Assembly: GCA_947498155.1 (NCBI GenBank)
Contig: CANMJD010000003.1
Location: 433,430 to 497,429, forward strand
Direction: 5' to 3'
Length of the DNA stretch: 64,000 nt
Source: an uncultured Pseudoruegeria sp.
Lineage (GTDB): Bacteria; Pseudomonadota; Alphaproteobacteria; Rhodobacterales; Rhodobacteraceae
The notes under the pieces were generated by a model. The model was given only the letters and a program-made list of their open reading frames with translations, was not told the origin of the DNA and did no database searches. The translations under genes and the position numbers were made by a program. Below are positions 36,746-45,547 of this stretch, piece after piece. Each line of letters begins with the position of its first letter. Position 1 is the first letter of the stretch.

Positions 36746-37393
36746 ATGACCATACTCATTACCGGCGCAAATCGAGGCATTGGGCTGGGGCTGTATCAGT
36801 CCTATAAAACCTTTGGCCAATCCGTCATGGGCACCTCTCGGGAGGGGGCAGGTGATTTGCTGCCACTGGATGTGACAGACGCTGACTCGCTGGCCACTTT
36901 GGCCGAAACGCTGAAGGATCAACCGCTTGATCTGTTGGTCTGCAACGCCGGGGTCTATCTTGATAAAGCCGAAACGCTCGACGCCGGATATGCCGCGACA
37001 CTCTGGGCGCAAACCTTTGCCGCCAATGTGACCGGCGTCTTTCAGACCATCCAAACCCTCTTGCCGAACCTGCGCCTGGCCGAGCAAGGTAAAATCGTCA
37101 TTATTTCTTCGCAAATGGCGTCGCACACCCGCGCGCCCGGGGGCTCTTATATTTATCGGGCCTCCAAAGCCGCCGCCCTGAACCTTGGGCGCAACCTTGC
37201 TGCCGATTTGCGCGGCGACGGAATTGCTGTCGGCATTTATCATCCGGGCTGGGTGAAAACCGACATGGGTGGCACATCCGCGGAAATCACCGTGCCTGAG
37301 TCCGTTGCCGGATTGATCCAGCGGTTTGATGCGCTCTCGTTGGAAAATACCGGCTGCTTTGAGACTTGGGATGGCCGCGACCACGCGTTTTAG
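36746..37393 (+). CDS. SDR oxidoreductase (C-factor-like)
   Basis: 215-residue SDR. TGANRGIG at residues 6-13, CNAG, Ser in IISSQMASHT, and catalytic YRASK. Short for the family and ends soon after the TDMGG loop, like CsgA/C-factor-type proteins. Substrate unknown. It is followed by the aspartokinase after 119 bases. Confidence 0.8.
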   Translation: MTILITGANRGIGLGLYQSYKTFGQSVMGTSREGAGDLLPLDVTDADSLATLAETLKDQPLDLLVCNAGVYLDKAETLDAGYAATLWAQTFAANVTGVFQTIQTLLPNLRLAEQGKIVIISSQMASHTRAPGGSYIYRASKAAALNLGRNLAADLRGDGIAVGIYHPGWVKTDMGGTSAEITVPESVAGLIQRFDALSLENTGCFETWDGRDHAF

Positions 37394-37512
37394 GCCAATT
37401 ATCCTTTCATTTACGCATTTCATCGCCCTGACAGCCACCCTGTGCCCTTGCCCTTCATTGCCCTGCCGCTTATGACACCCTCGGCTCAGTCCATGTACGT
37501 AAGGGAACGATC

Positions 37513-38751
37513 ATGCCGACTTTGGTAATGAAATTTGGCGGTACCTCCGTCGCAACCGTTGACCGCATCCGCCGCGCCGCCAAACGCGTCGGTGTTGAGG
37601 TGGCCAAAGGCTATGATGTTATTGTCATCGTTTCGGCGATGTCGGGCAAAACCAACGAGTTGGTGGGCTGGGTGCAGGAAACCTCTCCGCTTTATGATGC
37701 CCGCGAATATGATGCGGTGGTCTCCTCCGGTGAAAACATCACCGCAGGGCTGATGGCCCTGATCCTGCAGGAAATGGATGTGCCCGCGCGCAGCTGGCAA
37801 GGCTGGCAGGTTCCGTTAAAAACCACCTCTGCCCATTCCGCCGCCCGGATCGAGGAAATCCCGACCGAGAATATCAGCGCCAAATTTGCCGAAGGTATGA
37901 AGGTCGCTGTTGTCGCCGGTTTTCAGGGCGTCAGCGAAGAAGGCCGGATCACCACGTTGGGACGCGGCGGATCGGACACCACTGCCGTTGCTTTTGCCGC
38001 AGCCTTTGAGGCCGAACGCTGCGATATTTATACTGATGTGGACGGGGTCTATACCACCGACCCGCGGATCAGCGACAAAGCCCGCAAACTTGACAAAATC
38101 GCCTTTGAAGAAATGCTGGAACTGGCATCTTTGGGGGCCAAAGTGCTGCAGACCCGTTCGGTTGAACTGGCGATGCGCTACAAGGTAAAGCTGCGCGTTC
38201 TGTCCAGCTTTGAAGAACAAACCGACACATCCGGCACACTCGTGTGCGACGAGGAGGAAATCGTGGAATCCAATGTTGTTTCTGGCGTCGCCTATTCCCG
38301 CGACGAAGCTAAACTGACCCTGATCTCTGTGGCCGACCGCCCCGGTATCGCAGCGGCCATTTTCGGCCCTCTGTCCGATGCGGGCGTGAACGTCGATATG
38401 ATCGTTCAGAATATTTCCGAAGAAGGCCGCACTGACATGACCTTCTCTTGCCCGACCGATCAGGTGGGCCGCGCCGAAGTCGCCATGAACAAAGCCAAAG
38501 AAGACGGCATCATCAACTTCCACGCGCTGGATGCGGATACGGATGTGGCCAAGATTTCTGTGGTCGGCATTGGCATGCGCAGCCACACAGGTGTTGCGGC
38601 AAAGATGTTCAAAGCACTGTCCGATGAAGGCGTGAACATCAAGGTGATCACAACATCAGAGATCAAGGTTTCTGTGCTTGTAGACCGAAAATATATGGAA
38701 CTTGCGGTCCAAGCCCTGCATGATGTCTTTGAATTGGAAAAGATTGCCTAA
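37513..38751 (+). CDS. lysC: Aspartokinase
   Basis: 412-residue monofunctional aspartate kinase, first enzyme of lysine/threonine/methionine synthesis. Kinase motif MKFGGTSVATVDRIRRAA at the start, GRGGSDTTAVAFAAA in the middle, and two C-terminal ACT domains (LISVADRPGIAAAIF and ISVVGIGMRSHTGVAAKMF). These imply feedback regulation by amino-acid end products. Adjacent upstream of ptsP, an arrangement common in Rhodobacteraceae; the threonine synthase of the same pathway is at 49718-51106. Confidence 0.95.
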   Translation: MPTLVMKFGGTSVATVDRIRRAAKRVGVEVAKGYDVIVIVSAMSGKTNELVGWVQETSPLYDAREYDAVVSSGENITAGLMALILQEMDVPARSWQGWQVPLKTTSAHSAARIEEIPTENISAKFAEGMKVAVVAGFQGVSEEGRITTLGRGGSDTTAVAFAAAFEAERCDIYTDVDGVYTTDPRISDKARKLDKIAFEEMLELASLGAKVLQTRSVELAMRYKVKLRVLSSFEEQTDTSGTLVCDEEEIVESNVVSGVAYSRDEAKLTLISVADRPGIAAAIFGPLSDAGVNVDMIVQNISEEGRTDMTFSCPTDQVGRAEVAMNKAKEDGIINFHALDADTDVAKISVVGIGMRSHTGVAAKMFKALSDEGVNIKVITTSEIKVSVLVDRKYMELAVQALHDVFELEKIA

Positions 38752-38771
38752 GAAAGGCCCCTTCAGGGACC

Positions 38772-41024
38772 ATGTCGCAGAGTACAGAGAGCGAAAGCCG
38801 CAAATTACTGGGGCGCCTTCGGGATGCGTTGGCAGAAGACAGCGCTGGTCAGGCACGTCTTGACCGAATCACGCATCTGATCGCGGATTCGATTCAATCC
38901 GAGGTCTGCTCCATCTACCTGTTCCGCGATGCCGAAACGCTGGAACTTTGTGCAACCGAGGGGCTGAACCCTGAGGCTGTACATAAAACCCGTATGCGCC
39001 TTGGCGAAGGTCTGGTCGGACGCGTGGCGAAATCCTCCAGCGTGGTGAACACGCCCAACGCCCCGCAAGAACCGGGTTTTCGTTATATGCCGGAAACCGG
39101 AGAGGAGATTTTCTCTTCGTTTCTGGGCATTCCGATCCAGCGGGTGGGCGAACGCCTTGGCGTTTTGGTGGTTCAGTCCAAGGCCGCCCGCGAATTTTCC
39201 GAGGACGAAGTCTACGCGCTTGAAGTTGTGGCGATGGTTGTGGCCGAAATGGCCGAGCTTGGCGCATTTGTCGGCGAAGGGGCCGCTCTGTCCGCCCTTC
39301 ACCAGCAGCCGGTGATGATCCGCGGCACCATCGGACAAGAAGGCGCAGCCGAGGGCCATGTCTACCTGCATGAACCCCGCGTCGTGGTTACCAATCCGAT
39401 TGCCGATGACCCCCATGCAGAGCTTGAACGGCTGGGCGATGCGATTGATACCCTGCGTGTGTCCGTTGATCAACTGCTCAGCACCGCCACAACCGGCGAA
39501 AAAGAACATGTTCAAGTCCTTGAAACCTATCGCATGTTTGCCAATTCCCGCAGCTGGCGCCGCCGGATGGAAGAGGACATCGCCCGTGGATTGACCGCCG
39601 AAGCGGCGGTTGAAAAAGAGCAATCCGTTGCCCGTGCCCGTTTGGAGCAATCGCCCGACGCCTATCTGCGCGACCGGCTGCATGATCTGGATGATCTGTC
39701 CAACCGCCTGCTGCGCATTCTGACCGGTCAGGGCAGCGACACAGGGGCCGAAATACCGGATGATCCCATTCTGGTCGCGCGCAACATAGGTCCGGCGGAA
39801 CTGCTTGATTATGGCCGTGCACTCAAAGGCATTATCCTAGAGGAAGGCTCCGTCGGCTCCCATGCGGCGATTGTCGCCCGTGCCTTGGCCATCCCTTTGA
39901 TCATACAAGCAAAACGCATCACCTCAGAGGCGCTGAACGGGGATCGCATCCTTGTGGATGGCGATCAGGGCATCGCCCATTTGCGTCCCGAAGATTCTGT
40001 ATCGATGGCCTTTCGCGACAAAGCCGCCATGCAGGCGCAGGCTGTGGAACGCTATCAATCGATCCGCGATCTGCCCGCCCAAGCGCGCTGTGGAACGACT
40101 GTTCAGTTGCATATGAATGCCGGCCTGATGGCTGATCTTCCGTCCCTGCCGACCTCGGGGGCCGAAGGGGTGGGGCTGTTTCGGACCGAATTGCAATTTT
40201 TGATCCGCAATCAAATGCCGCGCCGCGCAGAGTTGGCGGCGATTTACACCCGCGTAATGGATGCGGCGGGCGACAAGCCTGTGGTGTTCCGCACACTGGA
40301 CATCGGCTCTGACAAAGTACTGCCCTATATGAAACCCCATGATGAACCCAATCCGGCCCTCGGCTGGCGGGCGATTCGGGTTGGATTGGACAAACCCGGT
40401 GTGATGCGCATGCAATTGCAGGCGCTGATACGGGCCGCCAACGGGCGCCCCCTGACCATCATGTTCCCCTTTGTGGCGCAATTTAATGAATACCGAGAGG
40501 CCCGCGCCTATGTCGAAGGTGAGCTGCACCGCGAAAGTCGCCTTGGCCATCCTCTGCCCAGCGCCATCAAGATCGGGGCCATGCTGGAAACCCCATCGCT
40601 GGCCTATGCGCCCAAGCAATTCTTTGAAATGACGGATTTTATTTCCATCGGCGGCAATGATCTAAAACAGTTTTTCTTTGCTGCAGATCGCGAAAATGAA
40701 CGGGTGCGTCGGCGCTATGATACGCTGAATGTCAGCTTCCTGAGCTTTATTGAACGGATCGTAGAACGCTGTGCGGATACACAAACGCCCCTGTCCTTCT
40801 GCGGCGAAGATGCCGGTCGTCCGGTAGAAGCGCTTTGTTTTGCGGCCATGGGTCTGCGGGCCCTGTCCATGCGTCCGGCCTCTATCGGACCGGTCAAAAG
40901 CCTGATCCGGCGGGTGGATCTGAACGAGGCCAAAAGCATCATCAACAACGCCCGAGAGTCCGGTGAGCAAACCGTGCGACCAGCGATCAACGAATGGCTG
41001 AACGCGCAGGATATCATTGTTTAG
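38772..41024 (+). CDS. ptsP: PTS enzyme I-Ntr (PtsP)
   Basis: 750-residue phosphoenolpyruvate-protein phosphotransferase of the nitrogen PTS. N-terminal GAF domain at about 20-165, PEP-utiliser/swivelling domain with active His364 in GSHAAIVAR, and a C-terminal barrel with LFRTELQFLIRN and Cys677 in SFCGEDAGRP. It starts the phosphorelay to NPr and EIIA-Ntr. It overlaps tail-to-tail by 4 nt with the GNAT gene on the other strand. Confidence 0.95.
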   Translation: MSQSTESESRKLLGRLRDALAEDSAGQARLDRITHLIADSIQSEVCSIYLFRDAETLELCATEGLNPEAVHKTRMRLGEGLVGRVAKSSSVVNTPNAPQEPGFRYMPETGEEIFSSFLGIPIQRVGERLGVLVVQSKAAREFSEDEVYALEVVAMVVAEMAELGAFVGEGAALSALHQQPVMIRGTIGQEGAAEGHVYLHEPRVVVTNPIADDPHAELERLGDAIDTLRVSVDQLLSTATTGEKEHVQVLETYRMFANSRSWRRRMEEDIARGLTAEAAVEKEQSVARARLEQSPDAYLRDRLHDLDDLSNRLLRILTGQGSDTGAEIPDDPILVARNIGPAELLDYGRALKGIILEEGSVGSHAAIVARALAIPLIIQAKRITSEALNGDRILVDGDQGIAHLRPEDSVSMAFRDKAAMQAQAVERYQSIRDLPAQARCGTTVQLHMNAGLMADLPSLPTSGAEGVGLFRTELQFLIRNQMPRRAELAAIYTRVMDAAGDKPVVFRTLDIGSDKVLPYMKPHDEPNPALGWRAIRVGLDKPGVMRMQLQALIRAANGRPLTIMFPFVAQFNEYREARAYVEGELHRESRLGHPLPSAIKIGAMLETPSLAYAPKQFFEMTDFISIGGNDLKQFFFAADRENERVRRRYDTLNVSFLSFIERIVERCADTQTPLSFCGEDAGRPVEALCFAAMGLRALSMRPASIGPVKSLIRRVDLNEAKSIINNARESGEQTVRPAINEWLNAQDIIV

Positions 41025-41527
41025 TCAGATGGCTGCCGCTGTTCTGATTGCGTGACCAGCCCCGCAACCCCGTCCCAAGCACCGTCAAACAGCGCCAGCC
41101 CCAAGACCCGTTCCGGATTGGTCGGCGGGGGCATCTGAACCCCGGTGAGGCGCTGAAATCCGAAGCGGCTGTAATAGGGTGCATCCCCGACCAACAGCAC
41201 CCGTGTCCATCCCAGCACCGCCGCATTTGCAAGGCTTTCCTGCATCAAAAGCCCGCCCAACCCTTCACCCTGACGGGTCGGGTGCACCGCAATTGGCCCC
41301 AGTAGCAACGCCAGATCCCCTCCAATGCAAACCGGCCAATAGCGGATTGCCGCAGATAGGATTTTATCGGGATCGCGCGCCACCAAAGACAGGCTGGCAA
41401 TCGGCGGCACCCCATCACGCAGCCGATAGGAAGACAAGGCCTCTCGCCCCGGCGCAAAGCAGGTATCATAGAGGGCTTCGACCTCCCACCAGTCCTCTGG
41501 CGTCTCTGTGGCGAGCCGATATGTCAC
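41021..41527 (-). CDS. GNAT acetyltransferase
   Basis: 168-residue GNAT-family N-acetyltransferase. Acetyl-CoA-binding region ALLLGPIAVHPTRQGEGLGGLLMQESLANAAV and the C-terminal RVLLVGDAPYYSRFGF, the YhbS/DUF1999-like pattern. The GTG start at 41527 has AAGGG seven bases upstream; the longer frame into the divergent flavin reductase gene is not used. Substrate unknown. Confidence 0.82.
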   Translation of the reverse strand: MTYRLATETPEDWWEVEALYDTCFAPGREALSSYRLRDGVPPIASLSLVARDPDKILSAAIRYWPVCIGGDLALLLGPIAVHPTRQGEGLGGLLMQESLANAAVLGWTRVLLVGDAPYYSRFGFQRLTGVQMPPPTNPERVLGLALFDGAWDGVAGLVTQSEQRQPSD

Positions 41528-41599
41528 CGCGCATCCCTTTTTGGCTGGAAACGCCCCTAACACACCGCTACCCCTTGGGTAAACCCAAAGGAGCACAGG

Positions 41600-42208
41600 A
41601 TGTTTTACCGCCCCGCAGACGGCCATGGCCTTGCCCATAATCCGTTTAACGCCATTGTCACGCCGCGCCCCATCGCCTGGGTTTCCACCCGCGATGAAAA
41701 CGGCAATGACAATCTTGCGCCCTACTCGTTTTTCAACGCCATTGCTTATACGCCGCCGCAGGTGATGTTTGCTTCAACCAGCGACAAAGCCGACCGTCCG
41801 CGTGGCAAGGACACTTTGGCCAATATCGAGACAAGCGGCGTGTTCTGCATCAATATCGTCGAATATTCCGCGCGCCAGAACATGAGCGATTCTTCGGGCG
41901 CCTACGGGCGCGAGGTTGATGAATTTGCACTGGCGCAGGTTGCAAAGACCGACTGCACCGACATCAACTGTCCGCGCGTGGCCGATGCCCCCGCCAGTCT
42001 GGAATGCAAGCGCGTGGATGTGATCAAGCTGCGTGGTGAAAGCAATTACATGACCATCGGTGAAGTCGTGGCTGTGCATTTGCGCGATGACTGTTTGGTG
42101 AACGGAATCTTTGACATCCGCACCTATGAACCCCTCGCCCGTCTTGGGTACAGGGACTATACAAAAGTAAGCGAGGTGTTTTCATTGAAACGCCCGGGCG
42201 AAACGTAA
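41600..42208 (+). CDS. Flavin reductase-like (DIM6/NTAB) flavoprotein
   Basis: 202-residue split-barrel FMN-binding protein of the flavin-reductase family: ITPRPIAWVSTRDENG-type start (TPRPIAWVS), NLAPYSFFNAIAYTPP, and GESNYMTIGEVVAVHLRDD. It is followed by mtnP with a 16-nt spacing and is probably co-transcribed. An inverted repeat TTGGGT-AA-ACCCAA (41575-41588) precedes the ribosome-binding site AAAGGAG. Confidence 0.82.
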   Translation: MFYRPADGHGLAHNPFNAIVTPRPIAWVSTRDENGNDNLAPYSFFNAIAYTPPQVMFASTSDKADRPRGKDTLANIETSGVFCINIVEYSARQNMSDSSGAYGREVDEFALAQVAKTDCTDINCPRVADAPASLECKRVDVIKLRGESNYMTIGEVVAVHLRDDCLVNGIFDIRTYEPLARLGYRDYTKVSEVFSLKRPGET

Positions 42209-42224
42209 ACCAAGGGTGGATAAG

Positions 42225-43106
42225 ATGCGCGAAACGATGATCGGGGTTATTGGCGGCTCTGGCCTTTATGAAATCGACGGGCTGCAAGACCAGCAATGGG
42301 TCGATGTGCTCAGCCCCTGGGGCACGCCCTCTGATGCGATCCTGACCGGCACATTGAACGGCGTCAAAATGGCCTTTTTGCCCCGTCACGGCCGCGGCCA
42401 TGTGCATGCGCCGTCGGATGTACCGTATCGCGCCAATATCGACGCGCTCAAACGGCTTGGGGTGACGGATGTGATTTCAGTGTCAGCTTGCGGTTCCTTC
42501 CGCGAACATTTAGCGCCGGGCGATTTTGTCATCGTGGATCAATTCATCGATCGTACCTTTGCACGGGACAAAAGCTTTTTCGGGTCCGGCTGTGTGGCCC
42601 ATGTCAGCGTCGCCCACCCCACCTGCCCGCGTCTTGGCGATGCCTGCGAAACCGCCGCCAAAGACAGCGATATCACCGTGCATCGCGGCGGCACCTATCT
42701 GGCGATGGAAGGCCCGCAGTTTTCCTCTCTGGCCGAAAGCAAAATGTACCGCGAAAGCTGGGGCTGCGATGTCATCGGTATGACCAATATGCCCGAGGCC
42801 AAGCTCGCCCGCGAAGCAGAACTCTGTTACGCCTCTGTAGCGATGATCACCGATTATGATAGCTGGCATCCGGACCATGGCGAAGTCGATGTGACCGAAA
42901 TCATCAAAACCCTGATGGGCAATGCCGACAAGGCCCGCGCGATGCTGGCCAAGCTACCGGCGTTATTGGGCGCAGAGCGTAGCGATTGTCCGCACGGCTG
43001 TGACAAGGCGCTGGAATATGCCATCCTGACCGCTCCTGATAAACGCGACCTAGCACTTTTGGAAAAACTCGATGCCATCGCCGGGAGGGTTCTGGGTGCC
43101 GCTTGA
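42225..43106 (+). CDS. mtnP: S-methyl-5'-thioadenosine phosphorylase
   Basis: 293-residue MTAP of the PNP/MTAP family that splits methylthioadenosine to adenine and methylthioribose 1-phosphate. N-terminal GVIGGSGLYEI, PRHGRGH, YLAMEGPQFSSLAES, GMTNMPEAKLAREAELCYA. The ATG at 42225 is chosen with AAGGG eight bases upstream. Apt, which uses the adenine released, lies 0.6 kb downstream. Confidence 0.92.
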   Translation: MRETMIGVIGGSGLYEIDGLQDQQWVDVLSPWGTPSDAILTGTLNGVKMAFLPRHGRGHVHAPSDVPYRANIDALKRLGVTDVISVSACGSFREHLAPGDFVIVDQFIDRTFARDKSFFGSGCVAHVSVAHPTCPRLGDACETAAKDSDITVHRGGTYLAMEGPQFSSLAESKMYRESWGCDVIGMTNMPEAKLAREAELCYASVAMITDYDSWHPDHGEVDVTEIIKTLMGNADKARAMLAKLPALLGAERSDCPHGCDKALEYAILTAPDKRDLALLEKLDAIAGRVLGAA

Positions 43107-43725
43107 TCTCTGGATTGCGTTTGTTGCGGCCTCAACCGCACTACTATTGATACCGGGGCCGACGATTTTACTGGTTCTGTCTTATGGGCTGACCCAAGGG
43201 CGGCGCGTCGCGGTTGCAACGGCGACAGGCGTCGCACTAGGGGATCTGATCGCCATGACCGCATCGCTTGCCGGATTGGGCGCATTGGTTCTGGCCTCAG
43301 CCCAGCTGTTCACCGCCCTAAAATGGGCCGGAGCGATTTATCTGGTTTGGCTGGGGTATAAAATGCTGCGCGCCGCGCCCCATGCAGGCCTTGGCACCCT
43401 CCCCGGTGCGACGGAAACGTCGGCAAAGGCGGTGTTTTTTCATGCCGCCGCTGTGACCGTGCTTAACCCGAAATCCATCGTGTTTTTCATCGCTTTTGTG
43501 CCGCAATTCCTGCAGCCTACACAGCCGCTTTTGCCGCAATTCATCATTCTGATCGCCACTTTTGTCGGCCTTGCCACGTTGAACGCGCTGGCCTATGCGC
43601 TGTTGGCCGATAAAATGCGCTCCCGTATCGAACGCCCCGCCGTCATCATCTGGCTCACCCGCCTTGGCGGTGGCGCGCTGATGGCGATGGGGCTGCTGAC
43701 CGCAACGCTGCATCGCTCATCCTGA
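43096..43725 (+). CDS. LysE/RhtB-family amino acid exporter
   Basis: 209-residue membrane protein with the LysE pattern: [24 protein letters not shown] at the start, [32 protein letters not shown]. Five or six TM segments. The start is GTG at 43096 with GGAGGG six bases upstream, overlapping mtnP by 11 nt. Substrate unknown; placement between mtnP and apt is unusual. Confidence 0.88.
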   Translation: MPLDLWIAFVAASTALLLIPGPTILLVLSYGLTQGRRVAVATATGVALGDLIAMTASLAGLGALVLASAQLFTALKWAGAIYLVWLGYKMLRAAPHAGLGTLPGATETSAKAVFFHAAAVTVLNPKSIVFFIAFVPQFLQPTQPLLPQFIILIATFVGLATLNALAYALLADKMRSRIERPAVIIWLTRLGGGALMAMGLLTATLHRSS

Positions 43726-43732
43726 GGACATT

Positions 43733-44266
43733 ATGAAACAAGACGTCAAAGACTATATCCGCACCATCGTTGACTTCCCCCATGAGGGCATCATGTTCCG
43801 CGATGTCACCACTCTGTTTGCTGACCCACGCGGCTTTCGCATGGCGATTGACCAGATGCTCCACCCCTATGCGGGTATGCAAATCGACAAGGTTGTTGGA
43901 CTGGAAGCACGGGGCTTCATTTTGGGGGGAGCCATCGCGCATCAACTTTCGGTCGGCTTTGTACCAATCCGTAAAAAAGGCAAACTGCCCGGCACGACGA
44001 TCAGCCAAGATTACACGCTGGAATACGGCGAGGCGATTGTCGAAATCCACGATGACGCGCTGCAGCCCGGCGAAAAAGTGCTGGTTGTTGATGATCTGCT
44101 GGCCACCGGTGGGACGGCTGAAGCAGGGATCAAATTGATTGAACGGCTGGGGGCTGAAATCATCGGCTGCGCCTTTATTATTGATCTACCAGAGCTTGGC
44201 GGCCGCAAGAAACTAGAGGCCCTCGGCATGGATGTCTTTGCGCTCTGCGAATTCGAAGGTCTATGA
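43733..44266 (+). CDS. apt: Adenine phosphoribosyltransferase
   Basis: 177-residue enzyme that makes AMP from adenine and PRPP. N-terminal [31 protein letters not shown], and PRPP motif [14 protein letters not shown] (116-129). Length and motifs are normal. It follows the exporter gene by 8 bases and probably belongs to the same operon as mtnP. Confidence 0.96.
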   Translation: MKQDVKDYIRTIVDFPHEGIMFRDVTTLFADPRGFRMAIDQMLHPYAGMQIDKVVGLEARGFILGGAIAHQLSVGFVPIRKKGKLPGTTISQDYTLEYGEAIVEIHDDALQPGEKVLVVDDLLATGGTAEAGIKLIERLGAEIIGCAFIIDLPELGGRKKLEALGMDVFALCEFEGL

Positions 44267-44271
44267 GCATC

Positions 44272-44301
44272 TTGAATTCTAACGATTAATACCCATATAG
44301 G
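44272..44301 (+). promoter_or_regulatory. Probable promoter of the SPFH/NfeD genes
   Basis: TTGAAT (44272-44277), an 18-base spacer and TATAGG (44296-44301) upstream of the SPFH gene. The palindrome at 44301-44315 starts within this -10. Confidence 0.45.
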
Positions 44302-44315
44302 TAAGTATAGCTTAC
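44301..44315. promoter_or_regulatory. Perfect palindrome over the transcription start of the SPFH operon
   Basis: GTAAG-TATAG-CTTAC. Located at or just after the -10, as for a repressor operator. It shares 12 of 15 positions with the MarR-associated palindrome at 12749-12763. Confidence 0.5.
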
Positions 44316-44339
44316 ATAATAATTTGGAAGGGACGTATC

Positions 44340-45233
44340 ATGGAACCAACAGATATTATCGGGATTGCGACCAGCCCAAACCTGCCGCTGATCTTACTGG
44401 CGGCCTTTATTATTCTCTGCGTCTATCTGGGCGTGCGCATTGTCCCACAGTCGGAAAAATACGTGGTTGAACGTTTTGGACGTCTGCGTACCGTGCTTGG
44501 GCCCGGTATCAATTTCATCATTCCGTTTCTGGATCGCGTACGGCATAAAATATCCATTCTGGAACGCCAATTGCCCACGGCGACCCAAGACGCCATTACT
44601 GCGGACAACGTATTGGTGCAGGTTGAAACGTCTGTGTTTTATCGCATTCTGGAACCGGAAAAGACCGTTTACCGAATCCGTGACGTTGATGGGGCGATTG
44701 CCACAACCGTGGCGGGGATCGTGCGCTCGGGCATCGGTGAAATGGAACTGGACGAGGTTCAGTCCAACCGCCAGCAATTGATCACGCAAATCAAGCACAA
44801 CGTCGAACAAGCCGTGGATGATTGGGGGATCGAGGTCACCCGCGCCGAAATTCTGGATGTGAATCTGGATCAGGCAACCCGAGAGGCGATGCTGCAACAG
44901 TTAAACGCCGAACGGGCGCGCCGTGCGCAGGTGACCGAAGCAGAAGGCACCAAACGGGCGGTCGAGCTGAACGCCGATGCTGAACTTTATGCGGCCGAAC
45001 AAGCCGCCAAAGCGCGCCGGATTTCGGCAGATGCCGAAGCCTATGCCACGCAGGTGGTCGCCAAGGCCATCAAAGACAACGGCATCGAGGCGGCGCAGTA
45101 TCAGGTGGCCCTAAAACAGGTAGAAGCCTTAGCCAAAGTCGGGGCTGGTGAAGGTAAGCAGACAGTGCTTCTGCCCGCACAGGCACTGGATGCCTTTAGC
45201 GATGCGTTTTCGATGTTAAAGGGGCACAAATAA
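44340..45233 (+). CDS. SPFH/stomatin-family membrane protein (QmcA-like)
   Basis: 297-residue protein of the SPFH (stomatin/prohibitin/flotillin/HflK) family. N-terminal TM (LPLILLAAFIILCVYLGV), then RIVPQSEKYVVERFGRLRTVLGPGIN and the band-7 domain to about 190, followed by an Ala/Glu-rich coiled-coil tail (ERARRAQVTEAEGTKRAVELNADAE). It scaffolds membrane microdomains or proteases. It overlaps the NfeD gene by 1 nt, the usual partner pair. Confidence 0.92.
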   Translation: MEPTDIIGIATSPNLPLILLAAFIILCVYLGVRIVPQSEKYVVERFGRLRTVLGPGINFIIPFLDRVRHKISILERQLPTATQDAITADNVLVQVETSVFYRILEPEKTVYRIRDVDGAIATTVAGIVRSGIGEMELDEVQSNRQQLITQIKHNVEQAVDDWGIEVTRAEILDVNLDQATREAMLQQLNAERARRAQVTEAEGTKRAVELNADAELYAAEQAAKARRISADAEAYATQVVAKAIKDNGIEAAQYQVALKQVEALAKVGAGEGKQTVLLPAQALDAFSDAFSMLKGHK

Positions 45234-45505
45234 TGTGGTCGCTCTGGTGGGTCTGGATGGCTGGGGGGCTGGTGCTGGCCATTCTGGAAATGCTCGCCCC
45301 CGGCTTTATCCTGCTCGGCTTTGCAATTGGCGCTATGGTTGTCGGCCTGCTGCTCTTGTTGCCGGGGACTGTGTTGGCGGGGTCTCTGCCGCTGACGCTG
45401 GTGATCTTTGCGCTGTTGTCGGGGATCAGCTGGTACCTTCTGCGCCGCTGGGTCGGCGTGCGCAAAGGGCAGGTGAAAATCTGGAAAGACGACATTAACG
45501 ACTAA
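45233..45505 (+). CDS. NfeD-family small membrane protein
   Basis: 90-residue integral membrane protein of the short NfeD class, with two to three TM segments (WWVWMAGGLVLAILEMLAPGFILLGFAIGAMVVGLLL and LPLTLVIFALLSGISWYL), ending soon after VGVRKGQVKIWKDD. Lacks the OB-fold domain of the long NfeDs. Works with the SPFH protein upstream. Confidence 0.85.
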   Translation: MWSLWWVWMAGGLVLAILEMLAPGFILLGFAIGAMVVGLLLLLPGTVLAGSLPLTLVIFALLSGISWYLLRRWVGVRKGQVKIWKDDIND

Positions 45506-45512
45506 TATACCG

Positions 45513-45547
45513 CGGGGGCAGATGTCAGGATGGCAAAACTGCCCCCG
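45513..45547. terminator. Hairpin between convergent genes
   Basis: CGGGGGCAG (45513-45521) pairs with CTGCCCCCG (45539-45547) around a 17-base loop, at the junction of the NfeD gene and the convergent FAD-linked dehydrogenase (it covers that gene's stop). No clear U-run. Confidence 0.4.
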
